DNA of 24,187 nucleotides, from the NCBI GenBank assembly GCA_937895685.1, contig CALBMC010000093.1, positions 1-24,187 on the forward strand, given 5' to 3'. The translations under genes were made by a program, and so were the position numbers. Each line of letters starts with the position of its first letter. Positions within the stretch are counted from its first letter, which is position 1. Below the pieces are notes generated by a model, which was not told where the DNA came from, ran no database searches, and saw nothing but the letters and a program-made list of their open reading frames with translations. Source of the stretch: an uncultured bacterium (GTDB taxonomy: Bacteria > Patescibacteriota > Minisyncoccia > Phycocordibacterales > UBA9973). Of this stretch, positions 7,838 to 15,030 are shown piece by piece.

Positions 7838-7846
7838 AGTATAACA
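7838..7846 (-). promoter_or_regulatory. Extended -10 before the small membrane protein gene
   Basis: TGTTATACT on the minus strand (7846-7838) fits an extended -10, with no good -35. The ATG follows after 9 nt. It could start a transcript for the MreD-like and PBP2 genes separate from the surface block. Confidence 0.35.
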
Positions 7847-7853
7847 TAAAACC

Positions 7854-8744
7854 CTATTTTTTCCTTATTTTCCTTACTACAAACCTAGAAATAACGTACA
7901 TGAAAAAGATAATAAGCCCGTAGGTCAAAAGAGCAGAAGACAGTATAAAATACAAGCTCTTAAGAGAAAACTTATATATTCCTAAAGCTGGTTTTTCCAC
8001 ATATTTAGTGGCAGGAGACTCTTCTTTCTGCCCCGCCGAAGAAGTCTCGTTTACGGATTTATCAGAACTGTTTTCACTATCACTTCCAACGACTTCTTCT
8101 TTTGTTTGAGATTCTGTTCTATCTAAATTTTGTTCTTTTTCTTCAACTTGAGCGATTTCTTCAAAAATTTGATCTTTGACCTCATGTCTTGTTTCTTCCA
8201 GAAAACCAATTGAATTATTTACAGTCTCGGCAACAACAGGAGGAGTTGAGGATGCTATCTTTTTTTCTAAATTATCTAAATCTCCAAAAATTTTTTCCTC
8301 AGATAAATCATTCTCTGTTTCTTCTATTTTGTTAGCAACAAAAAACACTAAAGGAGAAGCTTCCTTATCTTCAATCAAAACAGTCACCGCAGAAGCTTTA
8401 TCTTTTCCAGACTTAGTATCAACAATAATTGGCTTTATTTCATGATTCCCCTCTGTGACTTTCCATTCAATAGAAATAACTTGCCCAGACACAGGTAAAA
8501 CAGTGAATTCTCTTTCACCAATCAAAACATCATTGTCATACCACTCCATTCCTCCATAAAGGTTGCTTGACTCTTGTCCATTAAAAACAAAAGTAAAAAG
8601 AGAAACAGTATCTCCTTCTTCTGGAGATTTGTCAGAGATCCAAACTGATTCTTGTGGAATACCGCTTATTGCAAAAGCTGTATTACCAAAAATAAAAAAA
8701 ATGAAAGTTACAAATATTAGTTTATATATAGAAAATATTTTCAT
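7854..8744 (-). CDS. Secreted, C-terminally membrane-anchored Ig-like/CARDB-like protein
   Basis: A 296-aa protein with an N-terminal signal peptide (about 1-26, ending NTAFA), then a beta-rich domain at about residues 28-130 that looks like a CARDB or Ig-like fold (WISDKSPEEGDTVSLFTFVF, then MEWYDNDVLIGERE). A long acidic, Ser/Glu-rich linker with coiled-coil character (about 140-245) follows, and a C-terminal membrane segment (about 262-288) ends in RKIRKK, which would keep the tail inside. It is the last member of the surface block, 21 nt after the preceding cohesin-like gene. Function is unknown; a stalk or adaptor on the cell surface is an inference. Confidence 0.8.
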   Translation of the reverse strand: MKIFSIYKLIFVTFIFFIFGNTAFAISGIPQESVWISDKSPEEGDTVSLFTFVFNGQESSNLYGGMEWYDNDVLIGEREFTVLPVSGQVISIEWKVTEGNHEIKPIIVDTKSGKDKASAVTVLIEDKEASPLVFFVANKIEETENDLSEEKIFGDLDNLEKKIASSTPPVVAETVNNSIGFLEETRHEVKDQIFEEIAQVEEKEQNLDRTESQTKEEVVGSDSENSSDKSVNETSSAGQKEESPATKYVEKPALGIYKFSLKSLYFILSSALLTYGLIIFFMYVISRFVVRKIRKK

Positions 8745-8765
8745 TACTATTTATTATAACAAAAA

Positions 8766-9866
8766 TTAAGTTATAAGAAGGGCTAAAGCTGAAAATAGTC
8801 CAAGAATTGAAAATGAGAGCAGAACAACATCTATTAGACTAAAAATTCTCAAACTATTTTCCTTACCTTCTGTTCCCCCATTTCTAACAATTAAAATTCT
8901 TGGTTTTCTTGAGTTGTCATTTATCAAAAAGTTTCTACCATCATAGGCTTGTCCACTAAAAAAGTCGGATATAAAGCCAGGAACAATCATTTCTCCGTCA
9001 GTAAGTTTAATTTTAAAGACTCCTGTTTTATATTTAAAACTAAAATAACCCATGAAATTAGTTTTTGTAATTTCAGCCAATTTACCAAAGTTATCGTACA
9101 GTTCTATTTTTGCGCCATAAATAGAGTTGCCTTTTGTGTCATAGAGCCTACCCCAAGACCTCTCTTCAATTGCAAACAAGAATAATTTAAACAAAAGACA
9201 AAGAGATCCGAGTAATGCAAGTATAAGCAAAATTTTATTATTTATTTTTCGAACAAAATCGGTAATTCCTCCAATAATTGGGTTAGATTCATCAATAAGA
9301 TTTTTTGCCTCTTGTACCTCTATTAGTTTACCTTCATAATTTTTTGAACCCTCAAAAGTAAGAGTTGGTGGCAATGAATCTGTCGACTCAGCAATAGTTA
9401 TAGTTGATTCTTTTGTTAAATTACTTGCAAATAAATTTGTCGCCTTTCCATCGTTTGCCAAAATAGAAGCGTCATCAATTGATAAGATAGCAGAACCTGT
9501 TTTGTTGGCCTTGAAATTAACCCCAAAAACTAGACCCTTCTCACCAGTAAATCCCGGATTCAAGATAATTCCTTCGAAAACAACTTCATTCTCAGAAGAA
9601 AGCGAAGATGGATTTCTAAGCCAAAAGTCTACCAAGCCACCATCAATGGATACCGAATCTAACTCCAGCATCTCATTGTCAAAAACTAACTTACCCGTAA
9701 AAGAGTTAACGCTTTTATTTTCTGTGTTTACATAAACTTTTGTCGAAAAAGTTTCTCCTTTTGTAACTTCCCCACCATTTTGATTTTCTATAAAGAAAAA
9801 AGCTCCGAAACTATCTCTCGGGAAAAAGAATGCCAATATTAAAATAAGTAAAAAATATTTCTTCAT
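8766..9866 (-). CDS. Membrane-anchored cohesin-domain protein with carboxypeptidase-regulatory-like domain
   Basis: A 366-aa protein. The signal peptide (about 1-21) precedes a cohesin-like domain (about 28-150: GGEVTKGETFSTKVYV, then KLVFDNEMLELDSVSI and KGLVFGVNFKANKTGSAILSI). A short linker leads to a membrane segment (about 210-233), then a beta-sandwich of carboxypeptidase-regulatory type (GRLYDTKGNSIYGAKIELYD, TNFMGYFSFKY) and a C-terminal membrane segment (about 345-366). If the cohesin is outside, the second domain is on the cytoplasmic side. The start overlaps the previous stop by one base (TAATG), a sign of translational coupling with the other cohesin-like protein. A dockerin partner is encoded two genes upstream. 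Confidence 0.82.
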   Translation of the reverse strand: MKKYFLLILILAFFFPRDSFGAFFFIENQNGGEVTKGETFSTKVYVNTENKSVNSFTGKLVFDNEMLELDSVSIDGGLVDFWLRNPSSLSSENEVVFEGIILNPGFTGEKGLVFGVNFKANKTGSAILSIDDASILANDGKATNLFASNLTKESTITIAESTDSLPPTLTFEGSKNYEGKLIEVQEAKNLIDESNPIIGGITDFVRKINNKILLILALLGSLCLLFKLFLFAIEERSWGRLYDTKGNSIYGAKIELYDNFGKLAEITKTNFMGYFSFKYKTGVFKIKLTDGEMIVPGFISDFFSGQAYDGRNFLINDNSRKPRILIVRNGGTEGKENSLRIFSLIDVVLLSFSILGLFSALALLIT

Positions 9867-10738
9867 TATCTTGTTCTTCTTCTATATTTTATTGAAAAAA
9901 CAATAATAATCAAAGCCCCCAATAAAATAAGAGCTATTCCCTTGCCCCTGTCAGGGATAGAAACGGTATCTTCAGAGAAATTACCGCTATTGTCATAGGC
10001 TCTAACAATAATATTTCCTTTGCCTGACTGAGTGACTAAAACATACGGACTTACGGCTGTGGTAAAAGAAGATCCTCCATCTTCAGATATTTCAAAGTGA
10101 CTAAGTCCAGAACCTGTGTCATATGTATCAAAAATAAGAACAAACTTTCCTTCAGCAATATCTTTGTGTTGAATTATCTTTGCCTCAAATTTTGCAGGAG
10201 GAATTGAGTCCACAGAAGAGTCTTGTTCTTCTGTTAAAAACCCTGAAACATTAATATTTTTTTCAAATAAAAATGGATGAACAATTGTTCCCATTCCATC
10301 ACTTAAATAAATACTTCCTTCGTTAAAAACAATTTTAGACTCCCCCTCTTTTACAGCTCTAAACATTAAGGTAACTATCTCTGTGTCTCCAAATACACCA
10401 AATTCCGGTAAAGCTGTTCCAATAATTCCTCCTGGTATTATTCCCTCCATCTTAACACTTGAACCATTTTCGGTAGGTCTTAAAACCCAATTTGTGATAA
10501 CGCTTCCGCTGTCGTTAGCACTTACATATTCTAAAACATCATCATCGAAGTTTATCTCTAAAGAAACACCATTTACAGGAGACGAACCGCCTTTCATTAA
10601 TATTTTTACTGGTATTTCTTCACCTACTTTTATATTATTTTTAGATTCAAAATAAAATGTTTCAAAGTCAAAAGCAAAAACATCTTTTGAGAAAAAGAAA
10701 CCTATCAATATTAAAATTATAAATATTTTTTTAATCAT
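9866..10738 (-). CDS. Membrane-anchored cohesin-like domain protein
   Basis: A 290-aa protein with a signal peptide (about 1-22), a cohesin-like domain (about 28-165: NNIKVGEEIPVKILMKG, VSLEINFDDDVLEYVSA, VTLMFRAVKEGESKIVFN), a second beta-rich Ig-like domain (about 175-262, with FDTYDTGSGLSHFEISEDGG and VRAYDNSGN), and a C-terminal membrane segment (about 267-284) ending in KYRRRTR. The architecture fits a surface receptor that displays its cohesin outside. It is coupled by a one-base overlap to the next cohesin-like gene and stands 3 nt after the dockerin gene, so bait and receptor would be made together. Confidence 0.83.
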   Translation of the reverse strand: MIKKIFIILILIGFFFSKDVFAFDFETFYFESKNNIKVGEEIPVKILMKGGSSPVNGVSLEINFDDDVLEYVSANDSGSVITNWVLRPTENGSSVKMEGIIPGGIIGTALPEFGVFGDTEIVTLMFRAVKEGESKIVFNEGSIYLSDGMGTIVHPFLFEKNINVSGFLTEEQDSSVDSIPPAKFEAKIIQHKDIAEGKFVLIFDTYDTGSGLSHFEISEDGGSSFTTAVSPYVLVTQSGKGNIIVRAYDNSGNFSEDTVSIPDRGKGIALILLGALIIIVFSIKYRRRTR

Positions 10739-10741
10739 AAA

Positions 10742-11653
10742 TTATCCTGTCCAATAATAAGCCATTATTGAAAAGTCCGACATATCAACCTTCTGGTCAT
10801 TATTTAAATCAACACTCTCGGGAACTGCATCTCTCTTATACCAATAAGCAAGGATTGAGAAATCTACCAAGTTAACCCTGCAGTCATCAGACAAATCAGC
10901 TGGTATGTCACACTCGTCGGCTATTCCAAATGGAACACCTATTGGAAAATTAAGAATTCTAGAGAAAACACTTACTACTCCCCCAGAAGAAAAGTTACTT
11001 TTTGCAAAATGAAATCCTTTTAAAAATCCTGAATAAGAAAAATCTTTTTCGTATTTACCATTCATGTCAGAAAAAATAGAACCTGAAGGAATTGGTTCAT
11101 TGTCTATGTAAATATTAACCAAAGCACCTGGCGCTGTCTCTCCTTCTATTTTGAAATTAGATATACCTTGAGAGACTGATATTGAAGGAGGAATATAAAC
11201 ACCATTTATACTGACTTCTAAATTATCAGATATCTTAACTGGGATTGTGTAAACAATTGACCTTCTTCCATGACTATCAGTCGCAGAAAAAGAGAAAGTG
11301 TAACTTCCTATTGGCAAACTTGGCATTCCAACAAAAAACTTTGCATCAATACCAGCATAAACAGTAACCAAATCTTGTCCATCCAAAAGCAGGGTTACGG
11401 GTGCAAAAGGATAAGCAATTCCACTAAAAGAAATTGAGGGAGCAGTCATAATTGGTATATAGCCACCACCACTTACCCCTCCTTCTTCTTCAATAATATC
11501 TTCAGTTGTGGTTCCCGCCACGATTGCAGTTATGCTTACAGTTGTTGTAACAGGAGAAGTATCCGCCCTTGAAATAAAGGGAGCGAAAAAAAATAATACA
11601 AAAATTAAAAAAAACTCAAGGTTATTACCAAGAATTTTCTTCAAATAAAACAT
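10742..11653 (-). CDS. Secreted dockerin-containing protein
   Basis: A 303-aa secreted protein with a signal peptide (about 1-30), a Thr/Gly-rich stretch, two Ig-like beta domains (about 65-145 and 150-225), and a C-terminal type I dockerin (about 245-303). The dockerin has two EF-hand-like calcium loops, DLSDDCRVNLVD and DLNNDQKVDMSD, each followed by a similar helix (FSILAYWYK and FSIMAYYWTG). It has no C-terminal membrane anchor, so it would be held by a cohesin. I take the ATG at 11653, one nucleotide after the previous stop; a longer frame begins at 11725 but would add 24 charged residues before the signal peptide. The two following genes encode cohesin-like receptors. Confidence 0.87.
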   Translation of the reverse strand: MFYLKKILGNNLEFFLIFVLFFFAPFISRADTSPVTTTVSITAIVAGTTTEDIIEEEGGVSGGGYIPIMTAPSISFSGIAYPFAPVTLLLDGQDLVTVYAGIDAKFFVGMPSLPIGSYTFSFSATDSHGRRSIVYTIPVKISDNLEVSINGVYIPPSISVSQGISNFKIEGETAPGALVNIYIDNEPIPSGSIFSDMNGKYEKDFSYSGFLKGFHFAKSNFSSGGVVSVFSRILNFPIGVPFGIADECDIPADLSDDCRVNLVDFSILAYWYKRDAVPESVDLNNDQKVDMSDFSIMAYYWTG

Positions 11654-11654
11654 A

Positions 11655-12698
11655 TTACCTGTCTTTTTCTGATAAAGATTTCTGTGCTTCGAGTCTTGCA
11701 ATAGTTCTTTCTGCTTGAGAAACAATCCATCTGTTGTATTTCTTTATTGTTGTTTTTAGAACCAAGAAAACTATGATACCGGCAATTATCAAAAAGATTA
11801 TTAAGTGCCATGGGAAAACCCAGAATTTAAAGGACATTGGGTCCATTTCTCCACCAGTTGCACCGAAAGCAAGATTTAGGGTTGCTGTGTATTTTCCGAA
11901 AGCAAAATTCTTCCATTCAAAAGAAACTTTTTCAAAAAATGAAGCCTTGTCTGAAAGTGGATCTACTGAATTACCATCATCATTCCAAACAACTTCAAAA
12001 CGTCTGACACTCTCCGGTAGAACGTTTCCATCAACTGGGTTAGCAATAAGCTTTGCGGCTTCACCACCAAAAATATTTTTGATATTAACAAAACCATCTG
12101 GCTTTACTCTATCACTTCCACTGTTTTGAAATCTGTAAGTAAAAGAAACAGGTAGAGCTGTAAAAAATGTCTGATTGTTAACAGTTCCGAATTCAAGGAT
12201 TCCACCTTTTTCATCAATCTCTCCGTTTACTCTAAGAAGAACCAAAACTCCTGTCTTTGCTCCAATAGAAAGCTGGGAACCTGATCCTTCAGGAGGGACT
12301 GTTCCAAAGAAAATAGTTGCAAAATATCCGCCTGGTTGTACATCAGATGGTATTTTTATAGTAAAAGGTACTATTTTTGATTCTCCTGGTTGAATTACGA
12401 CATTTGGATTAGTTTTTATCCAAGTAGCAAGATCTGTTTTTTCTTCCAGGAAAGCTGGTGTTCCGCTCTCCCCTCTAGCCTCAAAGTTTGCGTATGAGGT
12501 ATATAGATTCTGAGTTACATCTGTATCGTTATACAAGATTATGCTGTCTATTATTTCTTCACCCGCATCTGCAGATACTTCAAATCTTACAGGAGAAACA
12601 GTTAGAGCTTTTGCATTTGGAGAAAATACTGAGAAACAGATGACAAACAGAGAAGCTATGACTATTTTTTTATAAAATAACTTCATTATTTTTTTCAT
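11655..12698 (-). CDS. DUF916-like (WxL-interacting-type) membrane-anchored surface protein
   Basis: A 347-aa protein with a signal peptide (about 1-31, ending NAKA), an N-terminal beta-domain matching the DUF916 pattern (LTVSPVRFEVSADAGEEI, then IILYNDTDVTQNLYTS and VPFTIKIPSDVQPGGYFATI), a second beta-domain (about 170-285), a membrane segment (about 293-315) and a basic cytoplasmic tail with coiled-coil character. This is the layout of Firmicutes WxL-interacting proteins (DUF916-DUF3324-TM). The gene stands 6 nt after two genes whose products carry a WxL-like C-terminal module. Its role as their surface receptor is an inference from this pairing. Confidence 0.82.
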   Translation of the reverse strand: MKKIMKLFYKKIVIASLFVICFSVFSPNAKALTVSPVRFEVSADAGEEIIDSIILYNDTDVTQNLYTSYANFEARGESGTPAFLEEKTDLATWIKTNPNVVIQPGESKIVPFTIKIPSDVQPGGYFATIFFGTVPPEGSGSQLSIGAKTGVLVLLRVNGEIDEKGGILEFGTVNNQTFFTALPVSFTYRFQNSGSDRVKPDGFVNIKNIFGGEAAKLIANPVDGNVLPESVRRFEVVWNDDGNSVDPLSDKASFFEKVSFEWKNFAFGKYTATLNLAFGATGGEMDPMSFKFWVFPWHLIIFLIIAGIIVFLVLKTTIKKYNRWIVSQAERTIARLEAQKSLSEKDR

Positions 12699-12704
12699 AT
12701 ATTT

Positions 12705-13820
12705 TTAGAAGTTTCCTGTTGCTATATATGTAAGAGTTGTTTGGTATGTTCCAGCTTCGGTTGATCCAGCAATGTTTGCAAGGTAGTACATGTCTATGAA
12801 CTGAGTTGAAGTTGAGTTAGAGCTAGACGCAAATTCTGTTGTTGTTCCCGCCACAAAGTTCCAGTCAGGGTTTGTACCAAAGTTGTAGTTGTATCCTGAA
12901 GTTTCTCTAACCGCAGCAGTTGAAGATCCTGAGATTGCAAATTGTTCTGTTCCAGCTGTTCCGTCTGTATCGTTAACGATTGTTGCAACTGAAATTGTGT
13001 TTGCTCCTGATGTTAGTGTTGAACCACTGTATGTGATTGAAAATCCTGATGATGCGTTTGTTGCGATTGTTAGGTTGTGGGCTGCAGTTGCTGATCCGCT
13101 TCCTGCTCCATCATATGTAGCGTATCGTGGACCACCAGAAGTTAGAGTTCCGAAACCGATTGCGTTGTCAGAGATTGTGAAAGTGATTGTTGGGCCGACT
13201 GTTGCAGTCACAACAACTTGGTCGTTATCAATAACATCAATTGATGAAGTTCCAACGTCTCCAAAAGTTCCAGCCACCGCTACTGTGTGAGCTGTTGCAG
13301 GACCTCCAGTTATTAGAGTTGAGTCTCCTGTTGCACCAGTTGTTGCGTTTGTTCCAAGTTTAATTCTTATACATCTATCAGCTGTAACTGTGTCTGTTCC
13401 AGATGTGATTATAAATGCAGTTGCAGATGTAGAAATTCCCCAAGTTGCACCAGAAGGAGAAGATCCAAGAGTGTTTTCAGTAAAGGTTCCAGTTGTACAA
13501 GATCCGGCAACGTTGTTATCCGCGAAGTCTATGTCATTGAAATCAAGTCCTGTTGGAGAAGATGATGGCATAGAGAAACCTGCAAAGTTAACAATTATAG
13601 TTTGGCCAGCAATAACTCCTGTTGGTGTTCTAAATTTTAGCTCTAGGTTTGTCGCAGTTCCATCAGCAAGTCTAGACAATGTTGCTGACAAGTCCATAAC
13701 TGAAGCTCCATTAACTCTATTTTGAGCAAAAGCAAAAGCCCCCAAAATAACTACCAAACAAAAAACAGAAAGAACTTTTGATTTATGCATGTTTACTTTA
13801 CTGAAAAATTTATAATTCAT
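12705..13820 (-). CDS. Secreted surface protein with WxL-like C-terminal module (paralogue B)
   Basis: A 371-aa protein with a signal peptide (about residues 11-39, ending VNGA), an N-terminal beta-rich domain of about 170 residues (LSRLADGTATNLELKF, FAGFSMPSSSPTGL, two Cys), and a C-terminal module of about 155 residues starting TITFTISDNAIGFGTL and ending YIATGNF. The module shows GFSITYSGSTL, comparable to the GWxLxV region of WxL domains, and the ending AGTYQTTLTYIATGNF, comparable to their final strand, but without the Trp. It is Thr/Ser/Gly/Ala rich with few charges, as for exported repeat proteins. A 350-bp part is identical in DNA to the neighbouring paralogue at 13881-14990. An internal ATG at 13790 is an alternative start. 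Confidence 0.82.
   Translation of the reverse strand: MNYKFFSKVNMHKSKVLSVFCLVVILGAFAFAQNRVNGASVMDLSATLSRLADGTATNLELKFRTPTGVIAGQTIIVNFAGFSMPSSSPTGLDFNDIDFADNNVAGSCTTGTFTENTLGSSPSGATWGISTSATAFIITSGTDTVTADRCIRIKLGTNATTGATGDSTLITGGPATAHTVAVAGTFGDVGTSSIDVIDNDQVVVTATVGPTITFTISDNAIGFGTLTSGGPRYATYDGAGSGSATAAHNLTIATNASSGFSITYSGSTLTSGANTISVATIVNDTDGTAGTEQFAISGSSTAAVRETSGYNYNFGTNPDWNFVAGTTTEFASSSNSTSTQFIDMYYLANIAGSTEAGTYQTTLTYIATGNF
12844..13193. repeat. 350-bp direct repeat, copy 1 (identical to 14020-14369)
   Basis: Base-for-base identical over 350 bp to 14020-14369, offset 1176. It encodes most of the WxL-like module in both paralogues, and identity drops sharply at both ends. Confidence 0.95.
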
Positions 13821-13832
13821 AATATATTTATT

Positions 13833-13862
13833 ATTTTACCTAAAAATGACACTTTTGTGCAA
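13833..13862 (-). promoter_or_regulatory. Putative promoter of paralogue B
   Basis: Minus-strand TTGCAC (13862-13857), 18-nt spacer and TAAAAT (13838-13833), followed by AATA. The same hexamers with a 17-nt spacer precede paralogue A. The ATG is 12 nt downstream of the -10. Confidence 0.45.
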
Positions 13863-13880
13863 GGGAAAACGGGGAAAACT

Positions 13881-14990
13881 TTAGAAGTTTCCAGTTGCAA
13901 TGTAATTAATTGTTGTCTGATATGTTCCAGCCTCAGTCGACCCGGCAATATTGGCAAGATAGTAAACGTCAATAAATTGAGTCGAAGTGGCGTTTGTACT
14001 AGAAGCAAACTGAGTCGCAGTTCCCGCCACAAAGTTCCAGTCAGGGTTTGTACCAAAGTTGTAGTTGTATCCTGAAGTTTCTCTAACCGCAGCAGTTGAA
14101 GATCCTGAGATTGCAAATTGTTCTGTTCCAGCTGTTCCGTCTGTATCGTTAACGATTGTTGCAACTGAAATTGTGTTTGCTCCTGATGTTAGTGTTGAAC
14201 CACTGTATGTGATTGAAAATCCTGATGATGCGTTTGTTGCGATTGTTAGGTTGTGGGCTGCAGTTGCTGATCCGCTTCCTGCTCCATCATATGTAGCGTA
14301 TCGTGGACCACCAGAAGTTAGAGTTCCGAAACCGATTGCGTTGTCAGAGATTGTGAAAGTGATTGTTGGATCGACGGTTGCAGATATAACCACCTGATCA
14401 TTGTCGATGATGTCTATAGTTGAAGTACCAGAATCCCCTGTACTAGTTGAAACAGAAATTGTGTGAATAGTAGCAGGACCACCTGTTATAAGCTGAGAAT
14501 CTCCAGTTGCCGCAGCTGTTGCATTTGTTCCAAGTTCAAAATGAACACATCTCTCCGCTGCAATAACACCACCAGCAGAAGTTAGAGTAATACTATTTGA
14601 AGAAGTTGAAACACCCCACGTTGCACCAGAAGGAGCTCCGTCCTGAATGTTTCTATCGGCAAAACTCCCATCACAAGTTCCAACTGCAGTATTAACAGAA
14701 TAATCTATATCATCAGCATTTAGTCCTGTTGGAGAAGATGATGGCATAGAGAAACCTACGAAGGTAACAGTAAAACTACCTCCCGCCGTAATACCGGTTG
14801 GACTCATAAAATAAAGTTCCAAGTTTGTTGCGGTACCATCAGACAAACGAGTTAAAATTGGTTGTAATTCAAATATATTTGCACTTTGTGCTTTGTGCAA
14901 AAACGCTCGAGAAATAAAAATTAAACAGATAGATAAAAGAACAATTTTGGAAATAGAAAAAGCGCCAAAATTATTCTTAAAATTTTTCAT
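13881..14990 (-). CDS. Secreted surface protein with WxL-like C-terminal module (paralogue A)
   Basis: A 369-aa paralogue of the next gene with the same layout: signal peptide (about 1-35, ending KAQSA), N-terminal beta-rich domain with LTRLSDGTATNLELYF and FSMPSSSPTGL and paired Cys residues, and C-terminal WxL-like module ending INYIATGNF. The N-terminal half is only moderately similar to paralogue B, while the central part of the C-terminal module is identical at DNA level. An in-frame TTG at 14993 precedes the ATG at 14990, and I choose the ATG. It lies 37 nt after the 1317-aa gene, with a promoter-like sequence in that gap. Likely a subunit of the surface layer or of a surface complex with the DUF916-like protein. 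Confidence 0.82.
   Translation of the reverse strand: MKNFKNNFGAFSISKIVLLSICLIFISRAFLHKAQSANIFELQPILTRLSDGTATNLELYFMSPTGITAGGSFTVTFVGFSMPSSSPTGLNADDIDYSVNTAVGTCDGSFADRNIQDGAPSGATWGVSTSSNSITLTSAGGVIAAERCVHFELGTNATAAATGDSQLITGGPATIHTISVSTSTGDSGTSTIDIIDNDQVVISATVDPTITFTISDNAIGFGTLTSGGPRYATYDGAGSGSATAAHNLTIATNASSGFSITYSGSTLTSGANTISVATIVNDTDGTAGTEQFAISGSSTAAVRETSGYNYNFGTNPDWNFVAGTATQFASSTNATSTQFIDVYYLANIAGSTEAGTYQTTINYIATGNF
14020..14369. repeat. 350-bp direct repeat, copy 2 (identical to 12844-13193)
   Basis: Second copy of the identical block. A further 36-bp identical segment (13546-13581 and 14722-14757) keeps the same 1176-nt offset, so the genes align without net gaps between the two blocks. 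Confidence 0.95.
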
Positions 14991-14998
14991 CAACTATT

Positions 14999-15027
14999 AT
15001 TTTACAAAATAACTACCTCAAGTGCAA
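14999..15027 (-). promoter_or_regulatory. Putative promoter of paralogue A
   Basis: Minus-strand TTGCAC (15027-15022), 17-nt spacer and TAAAAT (15004-14999), followed by AATA. The ATG comes 8 nt after the -10, which would give a leaderless or nearly leaderless mRNA. Confidence 0.5.
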
Positions 15028-15030
15028 TAT

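Noticed and set aside
8745..8765. TATAAT 8 nt before the 8744 start as a separate promoter.
   Set aside because: No -35 match or extended -10 is present and the region is very AT-rich, so I did not list it as a feature.
12794..14164. Minus-strand Gln/Leu-rich frames (12794-12988, 13817-14164) inside the paralogues.
   Set aside because: Out-of-frame readings of Ser/Thr/Ala/Gly-rich codons; similarity between them only reflects the DNA repeat.
12844..14369. The direct repeats as an insertion sequence or other mobile element.
   Set aside because: They lie inside coding sequence in the same frame and position of two paralogues, with no transposase or terminal inverted repeats.
12889..14397. Plus-strand open frames opposite the paralogous surface genes (12889-13290, 14065-14397), identical over much of their length.
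   Set aside because: They are antisense shadows of the 350-bp identical block; the minus frames have signal peptides and conserved modules.
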